Part shown: positions 26,018 to 34,431 of the stretch, in pieces | Layout of the letters: each line of letters opens with the position of its first letter | Position numbering within the stretch: the first letter of the stretch is position 1 | DNA from: Mucilaginibacter sp. L196 | GTDB taxonomy: Bacteria > Bacteroidota > Bacteroidia > Sphingobacteriales > Sphingobacteriaceae | Assembly (NCBI RefSeq): GCF_009765905.1 | Contig: NZ_LMUO01000009.1 | Location: 1-34,789 of the forward strand | Reading direction: 5' to 3' | Length of the DNA: 34,789 bases | Position numbers and translations under genes: made by a program | Notes under the pieces: model-generated | What the model was told of the DNA's origin: nothing | Database searches by the model: none | Seen by the model: the letters and a program-made list of their open reading frames with translations, nothing else

Positions 26018-26058
26018 TTTTATTCAACGCCGTTTTTAATAAACGGCGTTGAATAAAA
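26018..26058. terminator. Perfect 18-bp hairpin after the MIOX stop codon
   Basis: Arms 26018-26035 and 26041-26058 are perfectly complementary (core TTCAACGCCGTTT), loop TTAAT, with a T run on either strand's 3' side. It starts one base after the MIOX stop. It could terminate or stabilise the symporter-MIOX message and partly separate it from the GH92 and GH27 genes. Confidence 0.8.
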
Positions 26059-26094
26059 TATCATAAAAACCAATCTTAACAACGATTAGTAAGG

Positions 26095-28374
26095 ATGCTA
26101 AATGCGCGTGTATTTTTTTTAATATTTTTATCTATAGCATGCACAGGGGCATTTGCACAGAGGCCATCCTTGGTTAAATATGTTAATCCGTTATCAGGCA
26201 CAGCAAACAGTACTACACCATCGACCCTAAAACTAGGTTCGGCGCAGGAAAACTTTGCCAATACAATACCATCAGTATGTACCCCCTTTGCCATGACGCA
26301 ATGGACGCCACAAACGCAAGCATCAGAATCAAAATGTACCCCACCCTATTATTATAAGGATGATTTTTTTAGTGGATTTAGAGGCTCGCATTGGATAAGT
26401 GGTTCATGCATGCAGGATTATGGCAGCTTAACCATAATGCCGATAACCGGCAATTTGAAAACAGTAAACTATACTGCAAAATTCAATCATCAGGATGAGC
26501 AATCAACCCCTTATGTTTACCGTATTAAACTTTCGTCATATAAAATACACGCGGCTATTACCGCCACACCGCGTTGCAGTATGATGGAGTTTACAGCCGA
26601 TACGGCGGATAGCCTGTACCTTTTAATTACACCCAATAGCGATTTTGGAGAGGGATATATTAAAGTAGATGCTAAAAAAGGAGAGATATATGGTTATAAC
26701 CCTGTACATCGTATTTACCAGGGTTGGGGCAAACCTGCGGGTTTTAGCGGCTATTTTGTAATTAGAATAAATAAAGAACTTGCCAGTAAAGGCACATTTA
26801 CCGGCGACAATATTTTTATAAAAGACAGCATAAGCGCGCAAAAAAACATAGGCGCGTTTATAGGTTTTAAAATGAAAAAAGGCGAAAAGGTGCGTGTAAA
26901 GGTAGGCACTTCTTTTAGTAGCCTGCAGGGTGCTCGTAAAAATCTTGATGCGGAGTTACCGGGTTGGGATTTTGATAATACCGTAGCGCAATGCAGACAA
27001 ATATGGGAGCAGGCTTTAAAACAAATTACAGTTGTTACTGCAAACCAAACCGATAAGCGTGTATTTTATACCTCATTTTATCATGCCATGCAGCATCCCC
27101 GTTTGTATAATGATGTTGATGGTGTTTATCCCCGGTTTGCAAGTATTAACCGGTTAGAAAAGATCAGCAACGGTAATTATTACGATGATTTTTCATTATG
27201 GGATATTTACCGGGCGCAGATCCCGCTTCTGGAAATCCTTCGCCCCCGGCTGGTTAATGATCTTGTGCAGTCGCTGATATTAAAGGGAGAGCAGGGAGGC
27301 TGGCTACCCATTTTCCCATGCTGGAATAACTACACTTGCGAGATGATCGGCGATCATACAACATCCATTATTACTTCAGCTTATTTAAAGGGCATTAGTA
27401 CTACTCATACTTCTGAGGCTTATCGTTTAATGCGGAGGAATGCATTTGATTTACCTGAAAAACAGGATTACAAAGATGGGAAAGGCAGGCGGGCCTTAAT
27501 ATCATATATAAAATATGGTTATATACCATTGGAAGATAGTGTTAAGAATGCTTTTCATAAAATGGAGCAGGTAAGCCGTACATTGGAATATGCTTATGAT
27601 GATTATGCCTTATCGAAACTATCGAAAAAATTAGGCTTTGATGCAGATTATAAAACACTGATTAAAAGAGCAAAAAATTACAAGAATGTATTTGATCCGG
27701 TTGCTGGTTTTGTAAAAGGGCGAACGCAAAATGGCGATTGGACTAAAACTTTTGACCCCGATGTACGGCAAACTTATATCACCGAAGGAACGCCCAGGCA
27801 ATATACTTTTTACGTTCCGCAAGATGTACCAAGCCTTGCTCGATTAATGGGAGGCCGCAAAATACTCGAGGCAGCGCTTGACAGTATTTTTATTAAAAAT
27901 GAGTATTGGCACGGTAACGAGCCGGGGCACCAGATACCGTTTATGTATAATTATACCAGCAGTTGCTGGAAAACGCAAAAAGAGGTAAGAACTATTTTAG
28001 CTACCGAATACAGCGACGGCCCCGGCGGACTTGGTGGTAATGACGATGCGGGGCAAATGTCGGCTTGGTATATGTTTGCGGCAATGGGGTTCTATCCGCT
28101 CAACCCAATATCTGGTGAATATTTGTTATGCTCGCCTATATTTAAACAAGTATCAATTAATCTGCCGGGAGGCAAAACTTTACTGATCTGCACTCATAAA
28201 AAATCAATAAGCGCCATATACATTAACGCGGTTAAATGGAATGGGCATATGTATGCAAAAAATTATATTAATTATAAAAGTTTGATAAAAGGCGGCACGC
28301 TTGACATATACTTACAGGATACCCCCTGCAAAAGCTGGGCCTCAAAAACCGAAGACCAACCTAATGGATTGTAA
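26095..28374 (+). CDS. GH92 alpha-mannosidase
   Basis: A secreted 759-residue calcium-dependent exo-alpha-mannosidase. It has a signal peptide (MLNARVFFLIFLSIACTGAF), an N-terminal beta-sandwich (VKYVNPLSGT; ENFANTIPSVCTPFAMTQWTP, the family's PG-x-PFGM-like region) and a C-terminal (alpha/alpha)6 barrel. WHGNEPGHQIPF places the catalytic acid at Glu609, and GGNDDAGQMSAWY (around Asp650-Asp651) forms the base and calcium region. The GFRGSHWISGS segment replaces the usual GFSHTHLSG, so linkage specificity may differ from well-studied alpha-1,2-mannosidases. GH92 enzymes usually process N-glycans or yeast mannan; here GPI or GIPC mannose is a candidate. It lies 59 nt before the GH27 gene. Confidence 0.93.
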   Translation: MLNARVFFLIFLSIACTGAFAQRPSLVKYVNPLSGTANSTTPSTLKLGSAQENFANTIPSVCTPFAMTQWTPQTQASESKCTPPYYYKDDFFSGFRGSHWISGSCMQDYGSLTIMPITGNLKTVNYTAKFNHQDEQSTPYVYRIKLSSYKIHAAITATPRCSMMEFTADTADSLYLLITPNSDFGEGYIKVDAKKGEIYGYNPVHRIYQGWGKPAGFSGYFVIRINKELASKGTFTGDNIFIKDSISAQKNIGAFIGFKMKKGEKVRVKVGTSFSSLQGARKNLDAELPGWDFDNTVAQCRQIWEQALKQITVVTANQTDKRVFYTSFYHAMQHPRLYNDVDGVYPRFASINRLEKISNGNYYDDFSLWDIYRAQIPLLEILRPRLVNDLVQSLILKGEQGGWLPIFPCWNNYTCEMIGDHTTSIITSAYLKGISTTHTSEAYRLMRRNAFDLPEKQDYKDGKGRRALISYIKYGYIPLEDSVKNAFHKMEQVSRTLEYAYDDYALSKLSKKLGFDADYKTLIKRAKNYKNVFDPVAGFVKGRTQNGDWTKTFDPDVRQTYITEGTPRQYTFYVPQDVPSLARLMGGRKILEAALDSIFIKNEYWHGNEPGHQIPFMYNYTSSCWKTQKEVRTILATEYSDGPGGLGGNDDAGQMSAWYMFAAMGFYPLNPISGEYLLCSPIFKQVSINLPGGKTLLICTHKKSISAIYINAVKWNGHMYAKNYINYKSLIKGGTLDIYLQDTPCKSWASKTEDQPNGL

Positions 28375-28433
28375 TTTAATATTAAATAAATTACGATAAC
28401 GCTTCAGTTCCAGATCATCTTAAAAATCGAAAT

Positions 28434-29648
28434 ATGAAAATGAAATTATCAATATTACTAACCATTGCCTTTTTCTTTTTTTTTGCAACAGTTATGGCGC
28501 AAAAGCCGGACGTAATAAATAATGGACTTGCATTAACACCACCGATGGGCTGGAGTAGTTGGAACACCTTGAAAAAAAATCCGACGGAGGCTGTAATTAA
28601 ACAAACCGCTGACGCTATGGTAGCCACCGGGTTAAAAGATGCGGGGTATTTATATGTAAACGTAGATGATTTTTGGAGTACAGGCAGAGATGCAAATGGT
28701 AAGATCATTGTTGATACTGCAAAGTTTCCAGGTGGAATGAAAGCTTTGGCCGACTACATTCATAGTAAAGGATTAAAAGCCGGGATTTATACTAACATAG
28801 GTTCAAAAGCTGATTACCCTACGCTTGCCAGTGGTGGATATTATCAGCAGGATATGAATACGTTTGCAAAGTGGGGTTATGACTACGTTAAGGTAGATGT
28901 GAATTTTGCACCGGTGCGTACAGCCGCTGCCTATAAAAAAGAATTTACAGAAGTTGCTAAAGCTATACTAAAAACCGGCAGGCCTATGGTATTTAGTATA
29001 TGTAATCAGGGAGGTAGAGATTATCAGAGTTGGGCTCCTTATATTGGAAATAGTTGGAGGGTTGGTCCTGATATTGATCATGCGCCAAAAGAAAAAAGTC
29101 AATGGGACGGTGTAATTTATGAGTTGGATCTATCTGCCGTACATCCGGAAATAGCCGGGCCGGGCCATTGGAATGATGCCGATATGATGTTGGTTGGTGT
29201 AGGAAGTGATAATGGAAGATTGGCGGTAATGAACACTGAAGAAATGAGAAGCCATTTTTCTATGTGGTGCATGATCGCCTCACCATTAATGCTGGGAAAT
29301 GATTTGCGATCGGTATCTAAGGAGGTTCTTTCCATTTTGAAAAATAAGGAAGTAATTGCTATTAGCCAGGATAGTTTAGGAATGCAAGGCATTTTGTCCT
29401 ATGAACAAGCTCCGGGGTTACAGGTATGGACTAAGAAATTAAAATCTGTATCGGGTAAAAAATATGCTGTCGCTTTATTTAACAGATTAGACAATCCGGC
29501 TAAAATTACATTGGATTTTAACAGGTTGAAATTAAATGGCCGTCATAAAATCAGGGATATTTGGTCGCACAAAAACGTAGGCGATTCTTCAAATAATTAT
29601 GCATTTGATGTTCCTGCTCACGGGGTAAAGTTATTGCTGATAGAATAA
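28434..29648 (+). CDS. GH27 alpha-galactosidase-like enzyme
   Basis: A secreted 404-residue clan D glycosidase with signal peptide (to VMAQ) and the GH27 opening ALTPPMGWSSWN. The nucleophile should be Asp155 in YVKVDVN, which differs from the common KYDNC/KYDW form; the acid/base lies in WNDADMM (Asp248/Asp250). SHFSMWCMIASPLMLGNDLR and the C-terminal beta domain (VALFNRLDNPAKITLDF) are typical. GH27 also includes alpha-N-acetylgalactosaminidase, beta-L-arabinopyranosidase and isomaltodextranase-type activities, so alpha-galactosidase is only the default call. It is the last gene of the locus and ends in a convergent spacer rich in hairpins. Confidence 0.92.
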   Translation: MKMKLSILLTIAFFFFFATVMAQKPDVINNGLALTPPMGWSSWNTLKKNPTEAVIKQTADAMVATGLKDAGYLYVNVDDFWSTGRDANGKIIVDTAKFPGGMKALADYIHSKGLKAGIYTNIGSKADYPTLASGGYYQQDMNTFAKWGYDYVKVDVNFAPVRTAAAYKKEFTEVAKAILKTGRPMVFSICNQGGRDYQSWAPYIGNSWRVGPDIDHAPKEKSQWDGVIYELDLSAVHPEIAGPGHWNDADMMLVGVGSDNGRLAVMNTEEMRSHFSMWCMIASPLMLGNDLRSVSKEVLSILKNKEVIAISQDSLGMQGILSYEQAPGLQVWTKKLKSVSGKKYAVALFNRLDNPAKITLDFNRLKLNGRHKIRDIWSHKNVGDSSNNYAFDVPAHGVKLLLIE

Positions 29649-29776
29649 GTCTTTGCCGGAGTTATTTATCCGCAACATATTGAAGTTGAACCGAAGGTTC
29701 TGCTAATAACTTATGAATGCCCACAGGGCTTTTTTATACCTTATATTTTAAGCCCTTTCCGCCCGTATTGTACCAC

Positions 29777-29812
29777 GGTACAAGTGGAACAGATGGTACA
29801 CTTGGTACACTT
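29777..29812. repeat. Four tandem 9-bp units of the form GGTACACTT
   Basis: The units read GGTACAAGT, GGAACAGAT, GGTACACTT, GGTACACTT; the last two are identical. The first also forms a perfect inverted repeat with the preceding TTGTACC (29768-29783). Function unknown. Confidence 0.65.
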
Positions 29813-29881
29813 TTCACCCAAAAAACGCCAAAAATAGTACTGAAAAGGCGGTTTTTAGATTGTTTTTAAGACGCTTTTTGA

Positions 29882-29902
29882 CCTAAAAATGCCCTTTTTA
29901 GG
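29882..29902. terminator. Short hairpin CCTAAAAA / TTTTTAGG
   Basis: Eight-bp perfect stem with loop TGCCC, in the convergent spacer. With the next hairpin it could end transcription from both sides. Confidence 0.5.
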
Positions 29903-29905
29903 CCG

Positions 29906-29942
29906 AAAGAAGAGTAAAAAACAATGCTTTTTACTCTTCTTT
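29906..29942. terminator. Perfect 15-bp hairpin, probable bidirectional terminator
   Basis: Arms AAAGAAGAGTAAAAA (29906-29920) and the exact complement (29928-29942), loop ACAATGC. A and T runs on both arms suit termination in both directions between convergent genes. Confidence 0.7.
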
Positions 29943-30086
29943 AGCTTGTTTTTGATTGAAAATTGGAGGTTTTTATAGCTTTTACTTTTAGGAGATGGCA
30001 CACATCAAGGGTTAAGCTCCTGAATATGGTGCGGTAAAAACACCGGCCATAGGCTGAGTTATGGATAAACGTTTCATAAATCACGC

Positions 30087-31049
30087 CTACGTGGCCGAAT
30101 ACTTTTTCGGTTTCATACCGATATGCTGTTCAAAAACCCTCGAAAAATGGCTCAAATTAGTAAACCCCAACTGATAACCAACTTCAGAAACTGTCAGCCG
30201 CTTTTCTTTTAGTAGTCTTGCTGCTTCTTGCATCCGCATCGACTGGTAATATTCAAAAACACCCTTCCCGAAGGTCTGCTTAAATAGCTTTCGCATTTTA
30301 GGTGCGCTCATTCTGGCTTCTCTGGCCAGAGAAGCAATGTCGGGAGGTTCATCCAATTGCAACTGCAAACGAGATTTTATGGCATAAATAGCTTTAATAT
30401 CGTCAATATGCATACCGCTTGTCGGCACGGCCTCCCGTTGCATCAGCAGGGCAAAAATGTAGCAAAGTAATTCTTCGCACTTCAGCTTGCTATGATAACT
30501 TTCCAAACTTTCCGGTACAGCCGGATGCAGAATTTCGCCGGCGGCCCGGATCATTTCGGGTGAGATACCGGTTTCATAGGCGAAGTTCTCTTTGGCTTCC
30601 AAAATGCTTACTATCACTGGGTGGCTTATATTTCCAAAGAATTGTTGCAGGTATTTCCGCGTAACCGCGATGGTCACACTTCTAAAAAACGTGTTCGGAG
30701 GCATGGTTAGCACCGAAGAAATAGCATGTGTACAGATAAACACACTGGCTTCTTCTGGAATCAGCTGTTTTTCCTGTTGAAGCGGGAATGGAAAAATACC
30801 ACCTATAAAAAATATAATATCATCCTGCCCTTCAGCAAGCTCATTTGTCCGCTCAAGCAAAACTTCCTCATTCAGGTAATAATTGCGCACCATCATCCGC
30901 AGCCCATTTTCCCAGGCAAAGCCGGTAAGGTAACCCCCACCCTTCCGTTCCGGGATGCGTATAAAGCGCCCGTCAATGGTTGCACCAATAGCCCGGGCAA
31001 ATTGCAGCGTAATACCAGACCCTTGTTTATCAGTAACCGATATTTTCAT
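30087..31049 (-). CDS. AraC-family transcriptional regulator
   Basis: A 320-residue regulator with a variable N-terminal domain (about 1-200) and a C-terminal AraC double helix-turn-helix (DEPPDIASLAREARMSAPKMRKLFKQTFG, then LTVSEVGYQLGFTNLSHFSRVFEQHIGMKPKKYS). The LGFTNLSHFSRVF second helix and GMKPKKYS ending are diagnostic. It is divergent from the Tet(X)-like monooxygenase gene, with 84 nt between the starts, so it probably regulates that gene, perhaps in response to its substrate. The N-terminal domain lacks a clear cupin signature, and the inducer is unknown. Confidence 0.92.
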   Translation of the reverse strand: MKISVTDKQGSGITLQFARAIGATIDGRFIRIPERKGGGYLTGFAWENGLRMMVRNYYLNEEVLLERTNELAEGQDDIIFFIGGIFPFPLQQEKQLIPEEASVFICTHAISSVLTMPPNTFFRSVTIAVTRKYLQQFFGNISHPVIVSILEAKENFAYETGISPEMIRAAGEILHPAVPESLESYHSKLKCEELLCYIFALLMQREAVPTSGMHIDDIKAIYAIKSRLQLQLDEPPDIASLAREARMSAPKMRKLFKQTFGKGVFEYYQSMRMQEAARLLKEKRLTVSEVGYQLGFTNLSHFSRVFEQHIGMKPKKYSAT

Positions 31050-31100
31050 TTGCGACTATTATATGAGCATTAATAGCTATTTTATTCGTAAAAGTAGACA

Positions 31101-31108
31101 TAATTTTG
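31101..31108 (+). promoter_or_regulatory. Bacteroidota -7 box for the FAD monooxygenase gene
   Basis: TAATTTTG fits the TAnnTTTG consensus of Bacteroidota sigma-ABfr promoters exactly. It is 25 nt before the ATG. A good -33 TTTG is not evident, which would fit a promoter that needs the divergent AraC activator. Confidence 0.5.
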
Positions 31109-31133
31109 CTAATACAATAAGAAGATAAAAATC

Positions 31134-32303
31134 ATGAATACGATATTAAAAGATAAACAGGTGGCCATCATTGGCGGTGGCCCCGGAGGGTTAACCCTCG
31201 CAAGGTTATTACAGCAACAGGGTGTCAACGTAAAAGTATATGAACGCGATGTCGATCAAAACGTCCGTCAACAGGGCTCCACCTTGGATATGCACCACGA
31301 TACGGGGCTCAAAGCCATCACGGTTGCGGGTTTGCTGGATGAATTTAAAAAACTTTACCGCCCCGGAGTTGATAAAGCGGTGATCCTCAACAGTAAAATG
31401 GACATCATATATGATGAACATGAAGGAAAACCTGACGAGGATTTTGGCGACGAGCTTTTTCGTCCTGAAATAGACCGTGGCCCGCTGCGCGATATGCTTA
31501 TAGCCTCCCTCAAACCGGAAAATATTGTTTGGGATGCAAAATTCACTGAAATGACCCAATCCGGTGCGGGATGGGATATTCAATTTGAAAATGGTACCAG
31601 CGCCTATGCCGACCTGGTGATTGCAGCTGATGGAGCTAACTCCAAACTAAGAAAATATATCACAGATATTCCCCCGGTATATTCGGGTGTAACCGACATT
31701 GAAGGGACTATTCTCAACGCTGAGAAGAATACGCCTAAAATTTGGGAATTGGTTAAAGGCGGAAGTCTATTTGCACTGGAAAATGGCAAAAGCATTAAGT
31801 TTATTACCAAAGGCGATGGCACGCTTTCGCTGTTGATCGGCTTAAAAAAATCTGAAAATTGGCTGGCAAATTCAGGTATTAATTTAACCGACAGGGCTTC
31901 TATCACCGCATGGTTTAAAGAAGAATTTGCCGGTTGGAATAAGGACTGGGAACAACTGTTTGCCACCGATGCGGCAACTTTTACCCCTCGCCCGTGGTAT
32001 CATTTTCCGGCCGATCAGCATTGGGACGCCCTACCGAATCTCACCATTATTGGCGATGCAGCCCACCGGGTACCTGCTTATGCAGGCGAAGGAGCCAACC
32101 AGGCACTTGCAGATGCGCTCGACTTGTACGAAGCTTTATGCTGCGGTCAATTTGAAACGATTGAGCACGCCATCGCGTCCTACGAACAAAAAATGTTTAA
32201 TCGTTCCGCACCCATAACCGAAGAGAGCGTGCGAAATACAGAAGGCTTCCACACCGAAAACAATTTGCAGTTTTTGATGGATCTTTTTGGGATAACCAAA
32301 TAG
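31134..32303 (+). CDS. Tet(X)-like FAD-dependent monooxygenase
   Basis: A 389-residue class A flavoprotein hydroxylase. The FAD-binding GxGxxG motif is VAIIGGGPGGLTLARLLQQQG (residues about 10-30), the DG motif is LVIAADGANSKLRKY, and the second FAD motif is IIGDAAHRVPAYAGEGANQALADAL. From memory it runs co-linear with Tet(X) (YERDxD near residue 37, GSTLDMHH versus GGTLDLHK, and the IExAxxxYEQQMF-like end), so it belongs to that branch. Tet(X) hydroxylates and inactivates tetracyclines, but most environmental relatives have unknown substrates. It uses the ATG at 31134, 25 nt after a clear -7 box, divergent from an AraC gene. Resistance activity should not be assumed. Confidence 0.88.
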   Translation: MNTILKDKQVAIIGGGPGGLTLARLLQQQGVNVKVYERDVDQNVRQQGSTLDMHHDTGLKAITVAGLLDEFKKLYRPGVDKAVILNSKMDIIYDEHEGKPDEDFGDELFRPEIDRGPLRDMLIASLKPENIVWDAKFTEMTQSGAGWDIQFENGTSAYADLVIAADGANSKLRKYITDIPPVYSGVTDIEGTILNAEKNTPKIWELVKGGSLFALENGKSIKFITKGDGTLSLLIGLKKSENWLANSGINLTDRASITAWFKEEFAGWNKDWEQLFATDAATFTPRPWYHFPADQHWDALPNLTIIGDAAHRVPAYAGEGANQALADALDLYEALCCGQFETIEHAIASYEQKMFNRSAPITEESVRNTEGFHTENNLQFLMDLFGITK

Positions 32304-32553
32304 TTTCAAGCGGTATCGTCTGAACCGAAATTGATGGAATTTAAGAAATAGCAAAATCAATTTAAATCCGGTTAATTCATTAATTCTAAAAATTCGAGTT
32401 CAGATTAATTTAGAAAAGCACTATTAAGTATGTAGCTACGGAATATACTGCGCTTTCAGCTTACAAACGCTGTAGCTATTTCATCCTCCAGCCGGCGTAT
32501 TTCGCTGCAAATGTGGATGCCCGATTTATTAATTTATCGGTGTAAAATCTTTT

Positions 32554-32571
32554 TAAACGTTTAAACGTTTA
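32554..32571. promoter_or_regulatory. Perfect 18-bp palindrome upstream of the second AraC gene
   Basis: TAAACGTTTAAACGTTTA is self-complementary and holds two overlapping AAACGTTT units. A second inverted repeat, CCGAT...ATCGG, lies at 32521-32540. Both are within 75 nt of the AraC start at 32595. Likely binding sites for this regulator or a LacI-type protein. Confidence 0.5.
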
Positions 32572-32594
32572 TACATTTAACGAATAGATGAGTT

Positions 32595-33509
32595 ATGAAG
32601 AGTCAGGCCGCAATTCCCGATTACACTATTAAAGACGTTATAGATTACCGTTCATTAGCGTGGCCCGATTCAAAGGATTTTTTGTACCTGACACAAGTAC
32701 CCTTAATGTTCGAATCTGATTTTGTAAGACCGGACTATTATTGTTTTGGTATGATATCCGGTGGCCTGCTTGAAATCAACATTAATAACAATCTTTACAA
32801 TCTTTCGGCAAATTCATTGATGATTTACCGGCCCGGGCAGCTATGGAAAGTATCCAGGGTGGCCGAGGGCACGATGGGTTCTTTCGTTCTGTTTACCAGG
32901 AAATTTCTCGACTCTCTGAATGAAAATATTTTTTCGATAAAAAGTCACTCTTTTTTAAGTCAGGGCATTCAATCACTTATTGAATTAAATACGGCTGATT
33001 ATGAAAAAGTAAAAAGCTTATTCAGCCAAATCTTTACCATACTTCGTCACCTCTCTAAATCCAGTTGGGAACCGGTTGCCCGCAACCTTACCTCGGCACT
33101 TATCTATGAAACTGATGACATCCTGGCAAATTACATCGATACGCATCAAATCCTTTCCAATAAAGAAGATGAGTTGTTTGCAAGGTTCAACGCTCTGGTC
33201 ACCATTCATTTTAAAACCAACAGGAAGCCTGAGTTTTATGCTTCCCGGTTATGCGTCACTACCAACTATCTTTATTCAGTCATCAAAAAAATCAGTGGTA
33301 AAACACCTACTGATTTAATAAACCGGCAGGTAATGCGGGAAGCCAGGTACATGGTTGGATATACCTTAGCAAGCTTTGCCGGGATTGCCTCCGACCTGAA
33401 TTTCAGCGATCCATTCACATTTAGCAAATACTTTAAAAAAAACACAGGATACTCCCCATCTCACTATCGTAACCATGCGGATGCTTTAACCGCCGCGCAT
33501 GAAAACTGA
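32595..33509 (+). CDS. AraC-family transcriptional regulator
   Basis: A 304-residue regulator with a cupin-like N-terminal domain (YCFGMISGGLLEININNNLYNLSANSLMIYRPGQLW, about 50-90) and a C-terminal AraC DNA-binding domain (KPEFYASRLCVTTNYLYSVIKKISGKTPTDLINRQVMREARYMV, then IASDLNFSDPFTFSKYFKKNTGYSPSHYR). It lies 76 nt upstream of a short-chain dehydrogenase gene on the same strand, which has its own -7 box, so it probably activates that gene. Many Bacteroidota carry AraC-SDR pairs of this type. The inducer is unknown. Confidence 0.92.
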   Translation: MKSQAAIPDYTIKDVIDYRSLAWPDSKDFLYLTQVPLMFESDFVRPDYYCFGMISGGLLEININNNLYNLSANSLMIYRPGQLWKVSRVAEGTMGSFVLFTRKFLDSLNENIFSIKSHSFLSQGIQSLIELNTADYEKVKSLFSQIFTILRHLSKSSWEPVARNLTSALIYETDDILANYIDTHQILSNKEDELFARFNALVTIHFKTNRKPEFYASRLCVTTNYLYSVIKKISGKTPTDLINRQVMREARYMVGYTLASFAGIASDLNFSDPFTFSKYFKKNTGYSPSHYRNHADALTAAHEN

Positions 33510-33555
33510 CATGTAAACCCAGCTTCCTGACATGGCAACTCAACCTGTTCTGCCA

Positions 33556-33563
33556 TAAATTTG
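33556..33563 (+). promoter_or_regulatory. Bacteroidota -7 box for the SDR gene
   Basis: TAAATTTG matches TAnnTTTG, 22 nt before the ATG of the dehydrogenase gene. No convincing -33 TTTG is seen at the expected distance, consistent with dependence on an activator. Confidence 0.5.
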
Positions 33564-33585
33564 ATGTAATCAAATTATAAAAATA

Positions 33586-34332
33586 ATGGAACGTTTAAAA
33601 GGAAAAGTAGCCATCATTACGGGTGCAGCCCGCGGCATGGGCGAATCACATGCCCGTACATTTATAGCCGAAGGTGCAAAAGTTATTTTAACCGATTTAT
33701 CGGATGTTGCAGGCCAGGCGCTTGCCGATGAGCTGGGAGAAAATGCAATTTTCATCAAACACGATACCACTAACCCAGAACAATGGGCAACTGTAGTTAA
33801 AACAGCAGAACAAAAATTTGGAGCTATCAATGTGCTCGTTAATAACGCGGGGGTATTAGGACCGATAGCCAAAACGGCAGATTTGAAAGAGGAAGATTAT
33901 CTGAAAGTATGCAGCATTAACCAGCACGCCGCATTTTATGGTATGAAAGCAACGTTGCCTTCTATGCTTAAAGCCGGGATAGGCTCAATTGTCAATATTT
34001 CTTCTATTGCTGGTATTGTTGCCAATTACGGTTTCCCGAGCCTGGCTTACGTAGCCAGTAAATTTGCAGTTAGGGGAATGACCAAAGCTACGGCGATTGA
34101 ATACGGCCCTAATAACATCAGGGTAAATTCGGTACATCCCGGATTCATTAATACACCGATGATGGTAGAGGCAACCAATGAAGGTGGTGGCGACGCCCTT
34201 GCACAAATACCCCTTGGCCGTTTAGCTCAAGCTAAAGAGGTATCGAACCTTGTTTTGTTCCTCGCATCTGATGAATCTTCGTACATCACCGGCGCAGAGC
34301 ATGTCATCGACGCGGGTATGATTGCACAATAG
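33586..34332 (+). CDS. Short-chain dehydrogenase/reductase (SDR), hydroxysteroid-dehydrogenase-like
   Basis: A 248-residue classical SDR. It shows the nucleotide-binding TGAARGMG (12-19), an acidic residue after beta-2 (LTDLSD) suggesting NAD(H) preference, NNAG, the catalytic serine region NISSIAG (Ser139/140), Tyr155 and Lys159 in YVASK, and PGFINTPM. The nearest named relatives I recall are 3-alpha or 20-beta hydroxysteroid dehydrogenases, but substrates of such SDRs cannot be told from sequence. It follows an AraC regulator and is followed by a strong terminator, so it forms its own short unit. Confidence 0.92.
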   Translation: MERLKGKVAIITGAARGMGESHARTFIAEGAKVILTDLSDVAGQALADELGENAIFIKHDTTNPEQWATVVKTAEQKFGAINVLVNNAGVLGPIAKTADLKEEDYLKVCSINQHAAFYGMKATLPSMLKAGIGSIVNISSIAGIVANYGFPSLAYVASKFAVRGMTKATAIEYGPNNIRVNSVHPGFINTPMMVEATNEGGGDALAQIPLGRLAQAKEVSNLVLFLASDESSYITGAEHVIDAGMIAQ

Positions 34333-34397
34333 CAACTGACGTGTAATTAAAAACACAGGATAATAATTGCGGTTAAGTAAAAACCGGTTAGTTTTTA

Positions 34398-34431
34398 AAA
34401 GGTAAACGATTTGGTCTAATCGTTTACCTTT
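34398..34431 (+). terminator. Terminator after the SDR gene
   Basis: Perfect 14-bp stem AAAGGTAAACGATT / AATCGTTTACCTTT with loop TGGTCT and a T run, 65 nt after the SDR stop. Confidence 0.85.

Larger units (their letters stand above)
29649..30086. other. Convergent intergenic region rich in hairpins
   Basis: No gene is visible on either strand. The stretch separates the GH27 gene (plus) from the AraC gene (minus). It contains small stems GAACC-GAA-GGTTC (29688-29700) and GCCC-ACA-GGGC with a T run (29719-29736), a 36-bp block of 9-bp repeats, a stem of AAAAACGCC type near 29820-29856, and the two hairpins listed separately. It most likely works as a bidirectional terminator region. Confidence 0.6.

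Noticed and set aside
34398..34431. LacI operator (contains GTAAACG and its complement)
   Set aside because: The long 14-bp stem, loop and T run right after the SDR gene fit a terminator; the half-site spacing differs from the two operators.
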